A stretch of 64,000 nt of DNA, taken from positions 62,001 through 126,000 of the forward strand of contig NZ_CAJXJS010000001.1 of NCBI RefSeq assembly GCF_913055165.1, read 5' to 3'. The translations under genes and the position numbers were made by a program. Under the pieces are notes generated by a model. It was given only the letters and a program-made list of their open reading frames with translations. It was not told the DNA's origin and searched no databases. This DNA comes from an uncultured Devosia sp. (GTDB lineage Bacteria > Pseudomonadota > Alphaproteobacteria > Rhizobiales > Devosiaceae). Positions within the stretch are counted from its first letter, which is position 1. Each line of letters begins with the position of its first letter. This document shows positions 8,620 to 17,151 of this stretch, piece after piece.

Positions 8620-9480
8620 ATGAAGATCAGGTCCGCCCAGGTCGCGCTGCTGCCCATGTTCGCCATTGTCGCTACCGTCTATGTCGGCAGCATTTTGTGG
8701 ACCATTGGGATTTCCCTCACCCCATCACGCTCTTTGCCCATCTACGAGTTCGTGGGCCTCGAGCAGTATGTAGCCCTCTTCCGCAGTTCCCGCTGGACCA
8801 CGTCGCTCGTGAACATGCTCGTCTTCGGGGCTGGCTATATCGGCGGCTGCCTGGCGCTGGGCTATCTGATGGCGATATTCATTGACCAGAAGGTTCGGGC
8901 GGAAAATGCCCTGCGAACCATCTTCCTTTATCCCCATGCGATGTCGTTCATCGTGACCGGCCTGGTGTGGCAATGGATCATGAGTCCGACAGAGGGCATC
9001 CAGGATTTTGTCCGTGGCCTGGGCCTGACTGGCTTTACCTTCGACTGGATCGTTCGACCCGACATGGCCATGTATGCGGTGATCATCGCCGGCATCTGGC
9101 ATGGAGCGGGCTTCGTCATGGCGCTTCTTCTGGCCGGGCTGCGTGGGGTCGATACGGAAATCTGGAAAGCCGCCCGCATCGACGCCGTTCCGGCCTGGCG
9201 GATGTACCTGCACGTCGTCACGCCGATCCTGGTGCCGGTCTTTGTCACCTGTGCGGTGCTGCTCTCCACTCATGCGATCAAGTCCTACGACATCGTCGTG
9301 GCGATGACCAAAGGTGGGCCAGGCATCGCCACCGAGGTGCCGGCGAAATTTGTGATGGACTACCTGTTTGAGCGCAGCAGCGTCGGGCGTGCCGCGGCCG
9401 CCGCAACCGTGATGCTGATGATGGTCATGGCCGTCGCCGCGCCGGTTCTGTATGCGCGCGCCGCCGCAGCAAAAGGATGA
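8620..9480 (+). CDS. Sugar ABC transporter permease (MalF-type)
   Basis: About 286 residues with six predicted helices. The binding-protein-dependent permease EAA region reads EIWKAARIDAVPAWRMYLHV. The sequence IWHGAGFVMALLLAGLRGVD precedes it, as in CUT1 permeases. Start at ATG 8620 (MKIRSAQVALLPMF) gives a typical short cytoplasmic N-terminus; an in-frame upstream ATG lies inside the stem-loop and is disfavoured. GGAG lies about 10 bases upstream. It overlaps the next permease by four bases. Confidence 0.94.
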   Translation: MKIRSAQVALLPMFAIVATVYVGSILWTIGISLTPSRSLPIYEFVGLEQYVALFRSSRWTTSLVNMLVFGAGYIGGCLALGYLMAIFIDQKVRAENALRTIFLYPHAMSFIVTGLVWQWIMSPTEGIQDFVRGLGLTGFTFDWIVRPDMAMYAVIIAGIWHGAGFVMALLLAGLRGVDTEIWKAARIDAVPAWRMYLHVVTPILVPVFVTCAVLLSTHAIKSYDIVVAMTKGGPGIATEVPAKFVMDYLFERSSVGRAAAAATVMLMMVMAVAAPVLYARAAAAKG

Positions 9481-10364
9481 ACGCCATGTCGATTAGTGAA
9501 CGGCGCCCGTGGAAGACTGTTTCGCCCGCGCGCATCGGAACCTATGCATTCCTTCTGGTCTGCGCCCTGTTCTTTGCGATGCCGCTCTTCATCATGCTGA
9601 TGACCTCCTTCAAGACGATGGAGGAAATCCGCAGCGGCTCCATCTTCAGCCTGCCCTCAGCGCCCGATCTCGGCGCATGGGTCAAAGCCTGGTCAGCGGC
9701 CTGTACCGGAGTGGCCTGCGACGGGATCAGCGTCGGCTTCTGGAACTCGGTCCGCATCCTGATCCCGAGCGTCATCCTTTCGGTCCTGTTGGGCGCCGTC
9801 AACGGTTACGCCTTGGCGCATTGGAACTTCCGCTGGGCCGGTATTGCTTTTGGCCTCTTGATGACTGGCGCATTCATTCCGCACCAGGTCTACGTCTATC
9901 CACTGGTTCAGCTGTTCGCCTGGTCGGGCACGTTCGGCACCCTGGCTGCGATTATCGCCGTCCATGTGATCTTCGGCATGCCCGTCATGACCCTCATATT
10001 CCGCAACTACTTTGTCTCGATACCCGAAGAGATCTTCAAGGCAGCGCGCATGGATGGGGCTGGCTTCTGGTGGGTGTTCTTCGCGATCATGCTGCCCATG
10101 TCGACGCCCATCATGATTGTGGCGGTGATCTGGCAGGTGACCGGGATCTGGAATGACTTTGTTCTCGGTCTGATTTTCGCCGGGCGGGAAAACCTGCCCA
10201 TGACCGTGCAACTGAACAATATCGTCAACTCGCAGTTCGGCGAGCGCGAATACAACGTGGACATGGCGGCCACCATCCTCACGGCCTTGGTGCCGCTCGT
10301 CCTCTACTTCATTTCCGGCCGCTGGTTCGTGCGCGGCATCGCCGCCGGCGCAGTCAAAGGATAG
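9477..10364 (+). CDS. Sugar ABC transporter permease (MalG-type)
   Basis: 295 residues with six hydrophobic helices. The EAA loop reads EEIFKAARMDGAGFWWVFFA and the C-terminal RWFVRGIAAGAVKG is the usual CUT1 MalG ending. The ATG overlaps the previous stop (ATGA), implying translational coupling; an in-frame ATG at 9486, better spaced from AAAGG, is an alternative start. Partner of the preceding permease. Confidence 0.94.
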   Translation: MNAMSISERRPWKTVSPARIGTYAFLLVCALFFAMPLFIMLMTSFKTMEEIRSGSIFSLPSAPDLGAWVKAWSAACTGVACDGISVGFWNSVRILIPSVILSVLLGAVNGYALAHWNFRWAGIAFGLLMTGAFIPHQVYVYPLVQLFAWSGTFGTLAAIIAVHVIFGMPVMTLIFRNYFVSIPEEIFKAARMDGAGFWWVFFAIMLPMSTPIMIVAVIWQVTGIWNDFVLGLIFAGRENLPMTVQLNNIVNSQFGEREYNVDMAATILTALVPLVLYFISGRWFVRGIAAGAVKG

Positions 10365-10368
10365 GGCA

Positions 10369-11457
10369 ATGTCATCAGTATCCGTCAAAAATCTCGAAGT
10401 TCGCTTCGGTGAGCATGCTGTTCTCAAGAACCTTGATATCGACATCAAGTCGGGCGAGTTCCTGGTCCTTCTCGGTTCGTCAGGGTGCGGCAAATCCACG
10501 TTGCTCAACACCATAGCGGGGCTCATCGAGCCATCGGGTGGGACCATTTCGATTGAGGACAGGGATGTCACCCATGAAGACCCGAGCAAGCGGGGTCTGG
10601 CCATGGTGTTCCAGAGTTACGCGCTCTATCCCAAGATGTCGGTACGCGGCAATCTCGGGTTTTCGCTCCGTGTCAATCGCGTACCCAAGGCCGAGCGCAA
10701 CAAGCGCGTCGAAGAGGTTGCGCGGTTCCTCCAGATTACCGAACTGCTGGACCGTCGCCCGGCCCAGTTGTCGGGCGGTCAGCGCCAGCGTGTCGCGATC
10801 GGCCGGGCGCTGGTCCGCGAGGCCAAGGTCTTCATGTTCGACGAGCCGCTGTCGAACCTTGATGCCAAGCTGCGCGCGGAACTCAGGGTGGAGATCAAGC
10901 GCCTGCATCGCAGCGTGGGCAATACCATGATCTACGTGACCCATGACCAGGTGGAGGCTCTGACGCTGGCCGACCGGATCGCCGTGATGAAGGATGGGAT
11001 CATCCAGCAGCTCGGTTCTCCCGAGGACATCTATGATCGGCCCCGCAATCGCTATGTGGCCGGGTTCATCGGGACCCCCCGGATGAATTTCATCGGGGGT
11101 GAGCTGCTGGTTGAGCAGCAGGGCGTGCCGATGTTTAAGGCGGAGGCGTTCGGCTTCTCGCTCGAAGGCTACGATTTCGAGAAGTACCCCACGCAGGCCA
11201 GCGCCGTGGAACTGGGGATCCGGCCCGAATTGCTCACGATCGTGGACGCGGACCACGCCTCGGCCAAGGTTCGAGCCACGGTCGATCTCACCGAGATGCT
11301 GGGCGCCGAATCCATCATTTGGTGCGACGTGGCCGGTCAGCAGATCGCCGTTCTTGTTCAGGGAAAGCCTGGCGTTAAGCCTGGCGACACGATCGGGATG
11401 GCTTTCGATCCCGCCACGGCTTCCCTGTTCGACGCCGCCAGCGGCCTTCGGCTCTAG
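10369..11457 (+). CDS. Sugar ABC transporter ATP-binding protein (MalK/UgpC type)
   Basis: 362 residues. Walker A GSSGCGKST near residue 39, Q-loop VFQSYALYP, signature LSGGQRQRVAIGRALVREA near 134, Walker B VFMFDEPLSNLDAKLR and the H-loop YVTHDQVEA are all intact. The C-terminal 120 residues form the TOBE/OB regulatory extension typical of CUT1 ATPases (FIGTPRMNFIGG onward). It energises the two permeases upstream. Begins 4 bases after the permease stop. Confidence 0.96.
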   Translation: MSSVSVKNLEVRFGEHAVLKNLDIDIKSGEFLVLLGSSGCGKSTLLNTIAGLIEPSGGTISIEDRDVTHEDPSKRGLAMVFQSYALYPKMSVRGNLGFSLRVNRVPKAERNKRVEEVARFLQITELLDRRPAQLSGGQRQRVAIGRALVREAKVFMFDEPLSNLDAKLRAELRVEIKRLHRSVGNTMIYVTHDQVEALTLADRIAVMKDGIIQQLGSPEDIYDRPRNRYVAGFIGTPRMNFIGGELLVEQQGVPMFKAEAFGFSLEGYDFEKYPTQASAVELGIRPELLTIVDADHASAKVRATVDLTEMLGAESIIWCDVAGQQIAVLVQGKPGVKPGDTIGMAFDPATASLFDAASGLRL

Positions 11458-11467
11458 GGGCAAGAGC

Positions 11468-12844
11468 ATGGCAGTCGGGGCTTTCGACTCCTTCATCACC
11501 CGCAGCTGGTTCGACAGCGCGGCGTTGGACATTTGGAGCGATACATCCACCTTGCAGGCTTGGCTTGATGTCGAGGCGGGCCTCGCAGAGGCCGAAGCGC
11601 AGCTTGGCCTCGTGCCTTCGGAATGTGCCAGGGCCATCAAGGACAATGCAAAGGCGGAGCTTTTCGATCTGGCGTGTCTGGACCGGGACATCCGCCACGC
11701 TCAGCATCCCTTCGTGCCAGTGCTCAAGCAGTTTGAAGTCCTGTGTGGCGAACCTGCCGCCGGCTTCATCCACCTTGGTGCCACCACGCAGAACATCTTC
11801 GACACGGCCGTCTCGCTGCAGATGCGACGGACCCACGATCTGATCCTGGATACATTGGACAAGGCAATAGCCCGGCTCCGGGCGCTGGCAGGCGCCCATG
11901 CAACAACGCTGCAGGCGGGCCGGACACACGGGCAGCATGCCTTGCCGATGACCTTTGGCTTCAAGGTTGCCGGCTGGGTCGACGAACTGGAGCGCGGCAG
12001 GGCGCGGCTCGCGGAGCGGTTTGACGGCTCTTTCGTGGCCTCGCTCGGCGGCGCCATCGGGACCGGCGCTGCGCTTGATGGCATGGGGCGCGACGTCGAG
12101 GCTCGCCTAGCGCAGGTGCTCGGATTGAAACCCGCGGGCCTCGCCATTCGCTCGAGCTATGACCGCGTGGCAGACTATGTGTCGAGCCTGGGCGTGCTGA
12201 TAGGCGGCCTCGAGCGCGTCGCCCAGGACATCGTCTTTCTTCAACGGACCGAGATTGGCGAGGTGCGCGAAGCCTTCCATCACGGCAAGGTCGGCAGCTC
12301 GACCATGGCCCAGAAGCGCAACCCCTCGACCTGCCTGCGCATTGTCAGTCTCTGCCGGCTTGTTCGGGCTCGCATGCCACTATGCCTCGAAGGGCTCGTG
12401 CGGATGGATGAGGGAGATTCTTCCTCGACCAATGTCACGGACGTCACGCTGCCCGAGATCGCCATTCTCGCCGCATCTGCAGTGGCTGGGCTGGCCGCAG
12501 TTTCCGACGGACTGGTGGTCGACGGGGCCGCCATGGAAAGGAACCTGGCGATCACCGGCGGACTGATCAACTCCGAAGCGATCATGATGCGGCTGGCACC
12601 CAGGATAGGCCGCCACGCCGCCCACCATCTGCTCTACGAAGCCGCCCAGGGTGCCCTGTCGGAGGGGCGAGCGTTTTCGATGGTCCTGCAGGAGCGGGCC
12701 GGAGAAATTGGCATCACCGGTGATGAAATGAGGCAACTGATGGATCCCTCAGGCTATGTAGGGGACTCGGTGAAGATTGCCCGAAGAACTGCCAACGGCG
12801 ATGAAACAAGCCATGTCACAAACCCGAATAACGACCCACCTTGA
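11468..12844 (+). CDS. Fumarase/aspartase superfamily lyase (adenylosuccinate lyase/PcaB-like)
   Basis: Start at ATG 11468, 10 bases after the ATPase stop; the open frame continues far upstream but overlaps the ATPase, so the internal ATG is chosen. The 458 residues show the superfamily signature loop GSSTMAQKRNP (276-286), the HLGATTQNI block (102-110) and AGRTHGQHALP (150-160). These correspond to the three conserved regions building the shared active site of argininosuccinate, adenylosuccinate and 3-carboxymuconate lyases, where the signature-loop Ser is the general base. Closest in pattern to the PurB/PcaB branch. Its place as the last gene of a sugar-importer operon is unusual; it may eliminate fumarate or a lactonising group from the imported compound. 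Specific reaction unknown. Confidence 0.85.
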   Translation: MAVGAFDSFITRSWFDSAALDIWSDTSTLQAWLDVEAGLAEAEAQLGLVPSECARAIKDNAKAELFDLACLDRDIRHAQHPFVPVLKQFEVLCGEPAAGFIHLGATTQNIFDTAVSLQMRRTHDLILDTLDKAIARLRALAGAHATTLQAGRTHGQHALPMTFGFKVAGWVDELERGRARLAERFDGSFVASLGGAIGTGAALDGMGRDVEARLAQVLGLKPAGLAIRSSYDRVADYVSSLGVLIGGLERVAQDIVFLQRTEIGEVREAFHHGKVGSSTMAQKRNPSTCLRIVSLCRLVRARMPLCLEGLVRMDEGDSSSTNVTDVTLPEIAILAASAVAGLAAVSDGLVVDGAAMERNLAITGGLINSEAIMMRLAPRIGRHAAHHLLYEAAQGALSEGRAFSMVLQERAGEIGITGDEMRQLMDPSGYVGDSVKIARRTANGDETSHVTNPNNDPP

Positions 12845-13070
12845 GCGATCTCGTGATGATGAGGACCGTCTCTGTGTCCGCAAATGCCTTAAGCTCCGAT
12901 TCATTTGATTCAACATGGGTCCGGAGTGCGCCCCATATCGGACATTAGCTCCTTTGTGTTTCCATCCTCATACCTGCTGGTCGGATCTTGCTCCGCTGGA
13001 ATAGTCCCCACCGGTTCGGTCCCCAACGGCCAACTCTGGGACGGCGGGTAGCTCACCTTTCCCGATAAAT

Positions 13071-13086
13071 TATGGATCGTTCCAAA
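13071..13086. promoter_or_regulatory. LacI-type operator A
   Basis: TATGGATCGTTCCAAA: the right half (GTTCCAAA) exactly matches the consensus TTTGGAAC/GTTCCAAA seen at the other sites in the locus, and the left half matches 6 of 8. The central CG is typical of LacI-family operators. Confidence 0.5.
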
Positions 13087-13123
13087 TATCCGCTTGACGA
13101 CCACTGATGCCATTCGTTAGTAA

Positions 13124-13139
13124 ATAGGAACGTTCCAAA
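13124..13139. promoter_or_regulatory. LacI-type operator B
   Basis: ATAGGAACGTTCCAAA contains the perfect core palindrome GGAACGTTCC with a fully matching right half. It lies about 100 bp upstream of the CoA-transferase start and 53 bp (centre to centre) from operator A, roughly five helical turns. Confidence 0.65.
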
Positions 13140-13240
13140 ACTGGTTTTGGAATGCAGTGGACCGATGAGTAGTTCGTCCGCTGAGCTGCGTCACCGGCGA
13201 GCTGTCGGTGTCCTGCGCATCGAGAACAACAGAGACAGCG

Positions 13241-14812
13241 ATGACCAAGATTGTCAGCGCCGCGGAAGCGGCTGCCCGGATTTCTGACGACTGCGTGGTG
13301 ACGGTTTCATCGTCCTCCTCGCTGGGTTGTCCCGATCTGGTGCTCGAGGCCATCGGCGCGCGTTTCGAGGCCGAGGGCCATCCGCGCAACCTGACGACCC
13401 TGCACCCGATTGCCGCAGGCGACATGTATGGGGTCAAGGGCATCGACCACATCGCCAGGGATGGACTGCTGACCCGCGTCCTTGCCGGCTCCTACCCCTC
13501 GGGGCCATCCAGCCTGCCAATGCCGCAGATCTGGCGGATGATCGAGGACAATCGCGTCGCCGCCTATAACGTGCCTTCGGGCATCCTGTTCGACATGCAC
13601 CGCGAGGCGGCCGCCCGGCGCCCCGGCGTGCTGACGCAGGTGGGGCTCGATACTTTCGCCGATCCGGTCCGCCAGGGCTGTGCCATGAACGAGAAGGGTG
13701 CCGCCGCACCCATCGTTCACCGCGTCGAATTTGGTGGTCAGAGCTGGCTGCACTTCCCCAATATCCAGCCCGACGTCTGCATCCTCAGGGCCACGACGGC
13801 CGATGAGTGGGGCAACCTCACCTACGAGCACGAAGGCGCCTATCTCGGCGGGCTCGAACAGGCCATCGCCACCCGCAACAATGGCGGCCTCGTCATTGCC
13901 CAGGTGAAGCGCGTGACCGCCTCGGGATCGCTGCGGCCCCATGACGTGCGCGTGCCGGGACACCTGGTCGATCTGGTGGTGATCGATGCGCTCCAGAAGC
14001 AGACCTGCGAGACAGACTACGATCCGGCCATTTCCGGGCAGGTCATGCGACCCTGGAGCAGCTTTCGCCTCGCCCAGCACGGCGTCGAAAAGGTCATAGC
14101 ACGCCGCGCGGCCATGGAACTCAAGGGCGGCATGACGGCCAATCTGGGCTTTGGCATCAGCGCCATGGTGCCGCGCATCCTGCTTGAGGAAGGGCATCCC
14201 AAGGCGGTGACTTGGGCCATCGAACAGGGCGCCGTCGGGGGCATGCCGCTCACCGATTTCGCCTTCGGTTGCGCGGCCAATGCCGATGCCTACATGCCTT
14301 CGCCACAGCAATTCATCTATTTCCAGGGCGGCGGGTTCGACGTGTCCTTCCTCTCCTTCCTGGAAGTGGACGTGGAGGGGAATGTCAACGTCTCCAAGCT
14401 GGGCAAGAAGCCCTACCTGACGGCTGGCTGCGGCGGCTTTGTCGATATCACCGCCAATGCCCGCAAGATCGTGTTCTCGGGCTGGTTCGAGGCGGGGGCG
14501 GACGTTGCCCTGACCGAGACCGGCATCCGCATCGACCGGCCGGGCAAGTTCACCAAGATGGTCGAAGCGGTCGAGCATGTGACCTTTTCCGGTCGCCGGG
14601 CACGCGAACTGGGTCAGGACATTATTTACGTCACCGAGCGCTGCGTGATGCGCCTCACCCCGACCGGTTTGGTGGCGACCGAAATCATGCCCGGTATCGA
14701 TCCGCAGGCGCATATCGTCGATGCCAGCCAGGGCCGCGTGCGCCTCGCCGCCGATGCCATCACCATGCCGGCTACGCTGTTCGGGACGGGTCTGATGGGG
14801 TGGCAGCCATGA
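13241..14812 (+). CDS. Acyl-CoA:carboxylate CoA-transferase (propionate CoA-transferase/YdiF-like)
   Basis: 523 residues from ATG 13241; an in-frame GTG at 13208 is an alternative without better signals. It is a fused two-domain class I CoA-transferase: N-terminal half with NLTTLHPIAAGDMYGVKGID, C-terminal half with the catalytic Glu in AIEQGAVGGMP (Glu at about 328), followed by QFIYFQGGGFDVSFLSFLEV. The Glu forms a glutamyl-CoA thioester in this family. It would activate a carboxylic acid by transferring CoA from acetyl- or propionyl-CoA. First gene of the large catabolic operon, under two LacI-type operators, and overlapping the enoyl-CoA hydratase gene by four bases. Confidence 0.92.
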   Translation: MTKIVSAAEAAARISDDCVVTVSSSSSLGCPDLVLEAIGARFEAEGHPRNLTTLHPIAAGDMYGVKGIDHIARDGLLTRVLAGSYPSGPSSLPMPQIWRMIEDNRVAAYNVPSGILFDMHREAAARRPGVLTQVGLDTFADPVRQGCAMNEKGAAAPIVHRVEFGGQSWLHFPNIQPDVCILRATTADEWGNLTYEHEGAYLGGLEQAIATRNNGGLVIAQVKRVTASGSLRPHDVRVPGHLVDLVVIDALQKQTCETDYDPAISGQVMRPWSSFRLAQHGVEKVIARRAAMELKGGMTANLGFGISAMVPRILLEEGHPKAVTWAIEQGAVGGMPLTDFAFGCAANADAYMPSPQQFIYFQGGGFDVSFLSFLEVDVEGNVNVSKLGKKPYLTAGCGGFVDITANARKIVFSGWFEAGADVALTETGIRIDRPGKFTKMVEAVEHVTFSGRRARELGQDIIYVTERCVMRLTPTGLVATEIMPGIDPQAHIVDASQGRVRLAADAITMPATLFGTGLMGWQP

Positions 14813-15576
14813 GCCAGGTTCACCTCGATATTCGCGGCTCGATCGCGGAGATCCGCCTCGACAATCCTAGCAAGCTCAACGCCTTCACGGTCGAGATGCT
14901 GGCCCAGCTTGCGGCACACCTCGAAGTGGCCGAAGGCCATCGCGATGTCGCCTGCCTGCTAGTGACGGCAGCTCCGGCCAAGGCCTTCTGCTCGGGTGCC
15001 GACATCAATGCCTGGGGTGGCCTGTCGCCGGCCGAATTCGCCCGCGACTGGGTGCGCGGCGGCCACCGCATCTTCGACCGGTTGGCGCGGCTGGCCAAGC
15101 CCAGCATTGCCGTGCTCGGCGCGCACGCTTTCGGCGGCGGGCTGGAACTGGCAGCGGCCTGCGATGTGCGGGTCATGGCCCCGGGAGCGACAATTGCACT
15201 GCCCGAAGCAGGTGTCGGCATCGTGCCGGGCTGGTCGGGTACGTGCCGCCTCGCACGGCTGCTGCCGGAACCAATGCTCAAGGAAATGGCTCTGTTTGGC
15301 CGGCGGATCGGTGCAGACCGATGCCTCGAGGTCGGGTTCGTTGCCGACGTGGCGGAGGACCCGCTGGCGGTGGCTGAGGCCATGGCGACGCGCGTGGCGG
15401 AGCTGTCGCCCCGGGCGGTCGAGATCGCCAAGACCATGATCCATGCCGCACGCGACGAAGACACGGGGGCGATGATCGAGGCGCTGGGGGGCGCCGCCAT
15501 TGCGGCCAGCGGCGACCGGGCCGAGGGCGTCCAGGCCTTCCGCGACAAGCGCAAACCCAAATTTCCGGGGCACTGA
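14809..15576 (+). CDS. Enoyl-CoA hydratase/isomerase family protein
   Basis: 255 residues from the ATG overlapping the CoA-transferase stop (ATGA). Crotonase features are intact: oxyanion-hole loop AFCSGADINAWGG, then AFGGGLELAAACDVRVM with the first catalytic Glu, then PEAGVGIVPGWSGTCRL with the second. With both Glu present, hydration of an alpha,beta-unsaturated acyl-CoA is plausible. Coupled translation with the CoA-transferase implies the two act in sequence on one acyl-CoA. A longer upstream frame exists but overlaps the CoA-transferase and was rejected. Confidence 0.93.
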   Translation: MSQVHLDIRGSIAEIRLDNPSKLNAFTVEMLAQLAAHLEVAEGHRDVACLLVTAAPAKAFCSGADINAWGGLSPAEFARDWVRGGHRIFDRLARLAKPSIAVLGAHAFGGGLELAAACDVRVMAPGATIALPEAGVGIVPGWSGTCRLARLLPEPMLKEMALFGRRIGADRCLEVGFVADVAEDPLAVAEAMATRVAELSPRAVEIAKTMIHAARDEDTGAMIEALGGAAIAASGDRAEGVQAFRDKRKPKFPGH

Positions 15577-15579
15577 ATC

Positions 15580-17103
15580 ATGGACATGACCGTCATCCCC
15601 TCGACCCGCACCGGCCTCCCGACCGAACCCTTTATCGGGCGTCACTTCATCAATGGCGCGTGGCGCGACAGCGCCGACGGCGCCACGTTCGAGCGGATCG
15701 CGCCGTCCCATGGCGTTGTTGTCAGCCGCAGTGCGAGGGGCGGCGAGGCCGAAGCCGAGGCTGCGATCAAGGCAGCGCGTGCCGCCTTCGATAGTGGCGT
15801 GTGGAGCCGGATTTCGGGCAAGGCGCGGGGCGAGGTCCTGCTGCGCGTGGCCGACCTGATCGCCGCCAATGTCGACCGTTTCGCACTGATCGAGACGCTG
15901 GAAACGGGCAAGCCGATCACCCAGGCCCGCAACGAAATTTCCGGTGCCGCCGATCTCTGGCGCTATGCGGCGGCGCTGGCCCGCACCACCAAGGGCGACA
16001 GCCACAATACCCTCGGCGAGGACATCCTCGGGGTGGTGATCAAGGAGCCGATCGGGGTCGTCTCGGTGATCACCCCGTGGAACTTCCCGTTCTGGATCCT
16101 GAGCCAGAAGCTGCCCTTCGCCCTCGCGGCAGGCTGCACCTGCGTGGTCAAGCCGTCCGAGATGACCCCATCGACTACGGCCATGCTGGGCGAACTGCTC
16201 AACGAGGCCGGCCTGCCGGCGGGCGTCGTCAACATCGTGCTTGGCTATGGCCAGCCGGTGGGCGCGACCATGGCCGCGCACCGCCTGGTCGACATGGTCA
16301 CCTTCACCGGCTCCACCGCCGTGGGTAAGGCGATCTCGGCGGCGGCATCGGGCACGCTCAAGAAGGTCGCGCTCGAGCTGGGCGGCAAGAACCCGCAGGT
16401 GATCTTTCCCGATGCCGACCTCGAAAGCGCCGCCGATGCGGTGGTGTTCGGTGTCTATTTCAATGCCGGCGAATGCTGCAATTCGGGCAGCCGCATCATC
16501 GTGCACGAGGATATCGCCGAGGCTTTCACGGCCCGGGTGATCGAACTCTCGCGCCAGGTGGCCTTCGGCGATCCGCTCGATCCGCGCACCCAAGTGGGGG
16601 CGATCGTCACCCCGCAGCACCAGGACAAGATCGACGGCTATGTCAGGGCCGCAGTGGCCGCCGGCGCCAGGCTTGGGCTGGGTGGCGAGCGCCTCTCGGT
16701 GCCCGGGCTCAATGGCGACTTCTACCAGCCCACGGTGGTGACAGGGGTGACACCGGACATGGCCATTGCCCGCGAAGAGGTCTTCGGTCCCGTCCTGTCG
16801 GTGCTGACCTTCCGGACGATGGACGACGCCATCGCCATTACCAATGACGCCGCCTACGGCCTCTCGGCCGGGGTGTGGAGCGAGAACGTGCACACGGTGC
16901 TCGAATTCTCGCGCCGGGCCCAGGCCGGGACGGTCTGGAGCAATACCTGGATGGACGGTTTCCCCGAACTGACCTTCGGCGGGGTGAAGGAAAGCGGCCA
17001 GGGCCGGGAAATCGGGTCCTACGGCCTGGAAGAATTTCTCGAGGTGAAATCACTCGTCATGCGCATCGGGCGCACGCGGGCGCCTTGGGTGAATGCCCGC
17101 TGA
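15580..17103 (+). CDS. NAD(P)-dependent aldehyde dehydrogenase
   Basis: 507 residues, the usual length of the aldehyde dehydrogenase superfamily. Visible landmarks: ITPWNFPFWI (cofactor), VVKPSEMTP, FTGSTAVGK (dinucleotide loop), ALELGGKNP with the catalytic base Glu, NAGECCNSGSR with the catalytic Cys, EEVFGPVLSV and the C-terminal GGVKESGQGREIG. Oxidises an aldehyde to the acid, which the neighbouring CoA-transferase could then activate. It begins three bases after the enoyl-CoA hydratase stop. Confidence 0.95.
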   Translation: MDMTVIPSTRTGLPTEPFIGRHFINGAWRDSADGATFERIAPSHGVVVSRSARGGEAEAEAAIKAARAAFDSGVWSRISGKARGEVLLRVADLIAANVDRFALIETLETGKPITQARNEISGAADLWRYAAALARTTKGDSHNTLGEDILGVVIKEPIGVVSVITPWNFPFWILSQKLPFALAAGCTCVVKPSEMTPSTTAMLGELLNEAGLPAGVVNIVLGYGQPVGATMAAHRLVDMVTFTGSTAVGKAISAAASGTLKKVALELGGKNPQVIFPDADLESAADAVVFGVYFNAGECCNSGSRIIVHEDIAEAFTARVIELSRQVAFGDPLDPRTQVGAIVTPQHQDKIDGYVRAAVAAGARLGLGGERLSVPGLNGDFYQPTVVTGVTPDMAIAREEVFGPVLSVLTFRTMDDAIAITNDAAYGLSAGVWSENVHTVLEFSRRAQAGTVWSNTWMDGFPELTFGGVKESGQGREIGSYGLEEFLEVKSLVMRIGRTRAPWVNAR

Positions 17104-17151
17104 TCGATTGGTCGGCGGGAGGATGAAGACGCATGCGCAGGGAGGATCCAA

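Larger units (their letters stand above)
12845..13240. other. Intergenic region upstream of the CoA-transferase operon
   Basis: About 396 bases with no credible gene. It contains two LacI-type operators (13071-13086 and 13124-13139) and an isolated TTTTGGAA half-site near 13145, so it is the probable promoter region for the operon beginning at 13241. Confidence 0.6.

Noticed and set aside
12910-13113. A 67-residue minus-strand gene before the CoA-transferase operon
   Set aside because: No ribosome binding site, no recognisable features, and it overlaps a LacI-type operator.
13307-14713. A 468-residue open frame antisense to the CoA-transferase gene
   Set aside because: It lies opposite a clearly recognisable CoA-transferase; its composition (many His, Arg, Gly, Asp) is typical of the shadow frame of a GC-rich gene, with no start signals or domains.
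14959-16893. A 644-residue frame antisense to the enoyl-CoA hydratase and aldehyde dehydrogenase genes
   Set aside because: Long antisense frames are expected opposite GC-rich genes; both sense genes have intact catalytic motifs and coupled starts.
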